Source: Opitutia bacterium (lineage in GTDB: Bacteria > Verrucomicrobiota > Verrucomicrobiia > Opitutales > UBA953). From it: a stretch of 5,966 nt of DNA. The notes under the pieces are model-generated. The model was not told the origin of the DNA. It saw nothing but the letters and a program-made list of their open reading frames with translations, and did not search any database. Both the position numbers and the translations under genes were made by a program. Where the stretch lies: NCBI GenBank assembly GCA_021204635.1, contig JAJPZB010000011.1:1-5966 (forward strand), given 5' to 3'. Of this stretch, positions 5,382 through 5,966 are shown in pieces; the stretch's first letter is position 1; the number at the start of each line of letters is the position of its first letter.

Positions 5382-5828
5382 ATGAAAAGCATCGGCGGAA
5401 AAATTTTGCTCTGGGCGCTCATTGTTGTGGCGGCTGGGATCTCGTTTTTTTCGTCGTTTCGCAACTCGGTGGAGACTGCCTCGATCGTGGAAACGGATTC
5501 CGGCGCGATACTCCGCGTCATCGTACTCAACGGGCAAAATCCGGCGGCAGACGAGCCGCTGCGCTTGAAAATAAGCTATGTGGCGGCGGACAAGAAAACG
5601 CCGGCGGGCGCGCCGCTCGAACTCCCGCTCCCGCAACCATTCGTCGCAGTTCTCGCCGACGGAAGCGGGAAAGTTGCCGCACGCCTCGGCGAACCCGACG
5701 CCACGGGTTGCGTGCCCGCAATAGAGGAATTTCCGCGCCATGAAAAATATCTCTACGTCGGATTCCCCAACATCGCAACAGGCGGCAAACCAACCTCGTT
5801 GATGTTCAAAAACCCCTTCGCAAACTAA
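5382..5828 (+). CDS. Small membrane-anchored or exported protein, unknown function
   Basis: A 148-residue protein with an N-terminal hydrophobic segment after Lys7 (about residues 8-25, LLWALIVVAAGISFFSSF). This is either a signal peptide without a clear cleavage site or a signal-anchor; there is no lipobox cysteine. The remainder (26-148) is rich in short hydrophobic strands, for example ILRVIVL, LRLKISYVA, PFVAVLAD and KYLYVGF, and probably forms a small beta-rich domain outside the membrane. No motif is recognised. It starts 34 bases after the HAD gene, with GAGG about 11 bases before the ATG as a weak ribosome-binding site, so it is likely the last gene of the plus-strand unit. Codon use resembles its neighbours. 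The array and core repeat begin within about 12 bases of its TAA stop. It resembles small GDYXXLXY-type or other uncharacterised periplasmic proteins only loosely, so no family is assigned. Confidence 0.75.
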   Translation: MKSIGGKILLWALIVVAAGISFFSSFRNSVETASIVETDSGAILRVIVLNGQNPAADEPLRLKISYVAADKKTPAGAPLELPLPQPFVAVLADGSGKVAARLGEPDATGCVPAIEEFPRHEKYLYVGFPNIATGGKPTSLMFKNPFAN

Positions 5829-5839
5829 GCGCTACGCGG

Positions 5840-5890
5840 GTCGGTGGTGGCAGAGGTTAGTGGTGGGAATTGGGTTGGTGGTGGGAAGCC
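5840..5890 (+). repeat. Degenerate 18-bp array, right
   Basis: Three units on the plus strand, beginning GTCGGTGGTGGCAGAGG, TTAGTGGTGGGAATTGGG and TTGGTGGTGGGAAGCC, lie between the stop codon of the last gene and the core repeat. The middle unit matches the left array unit next to the core at 18 of 19 bases in inverted orientation. Relative to transcription, it occupies the same place as the left array: immediately after the stop codon and before the core. Confidence 0.6.
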
Positions 5891-5961
5891 GGCTTGGTGG
5901 TGGAGGCAAAGTTCCGCAGAGGATGTCACACGGATTTGTTCGGGACTAACGTCCCTCACGG
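5891..5961 (+). repeat. 71-bp dispersed core repeat, right copy
   Basis: Second copy of the core, inverted relative to 174-244 and so in the same sense with respect to its own upstream operon. The 43 bases 5919-5961 are identical to the left copy, including the hairpin GGGAC (5942-5946)/GTCCC (5951-5955) with loop TAAC. The 28 bases before that carry five substitutions. The copies stop matching just past CACGG (5957-5961), where the right copy continues AAATT and the left continues into the array. Confidence 0.85.
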
Positions 5962-5966
5962 AAATT

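Noticed and set aside
5922..5948. Eight-codon open frame (MSH...) inside the core repeat, preceded by purine-rich sequence
   Set aside because: The purine-rich sequence touches the ATG, leaving no spacing for ribosome binding, and a frame this short arises easily by chance. Its identity in both copies is explained by identity of the DNA.
174..5961. Inverted repeats as ends of a 5.8-kb composite transposon
   Set aside because: The genes between are housekeeping genes with no transposase or integrase, the copies sit at operon 3' ends in a transcription-related sense, and no target-site duplication can be seen because the window ends at the repeat.

Overview
The window is a compact bacterial chromosome segment with two divergent transcription units. 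They start from one A+T-rich control region near position 2000, and both run out into the same kind of dispersed repeat at the window edges. The content is housekeeping: a flotillin-like scaffold protein, SRP RNA, tryptophan synthase beta, a metallo-aminopeptidase and a HAD hydrolase. No transposase, integrase, phage, toxin or defence gene is visible. FloA, start sites mostly lacking Shine-Dalgarno motifs, G+C-rich genes with A+T-rich leaders, and an apparently PVC-type C-terminal motif next to floA suggest a Verrucomicrobiota/Lentisphaerota-like (PVC) bacterium. That placement is inference and would need a marker-gene search.

Minus-strand arm, read leftwards from about 2000: floA (1934 to 942), then a single-pass membrane protein with a long disordered middle (908 to 279). 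The stop codon of the second gene is followed at once by an array of degenerate 18-bp G/T-rich units (TTGGTGGTG...TTGGG type), a conserved 71-bp core element (174-244), more array (60-173) and two tight hairpins (13-54).

Plus-strand arm: the small bacterial SRP RNA (about 2065-2163, ffs) with a U-rich tail, then trpB without a trpA neighbour (2225-3451), an M42-family aminopeptidase (3520-4641), a HAD-superfamily hydrolase with a D-x-N nucleophile motif (4700-5347) and a small membrane-anchored protein of unknown function (5382-5828). Its stop codon is followed within a few bases by the same 18-bp array and the same 71-bp core (5891-5961), inverted relative to the left copy.

The most notable non-coding signal is this repeat. 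Both copies read in the same direction relative to the operon they follow, share 43 identical bases and 66 of 71 overall, and carry a GGGAC/GTCCC hairpin, while the flanking 18-bp units have drifted. It behaves like a dispersed 3'-untranslated-region element placed at operon ends, not like the ends of a transposon. Stray copies of the array unit appear in the floA spacer and possibly inside the disordered coding region of the neighbouring gene.
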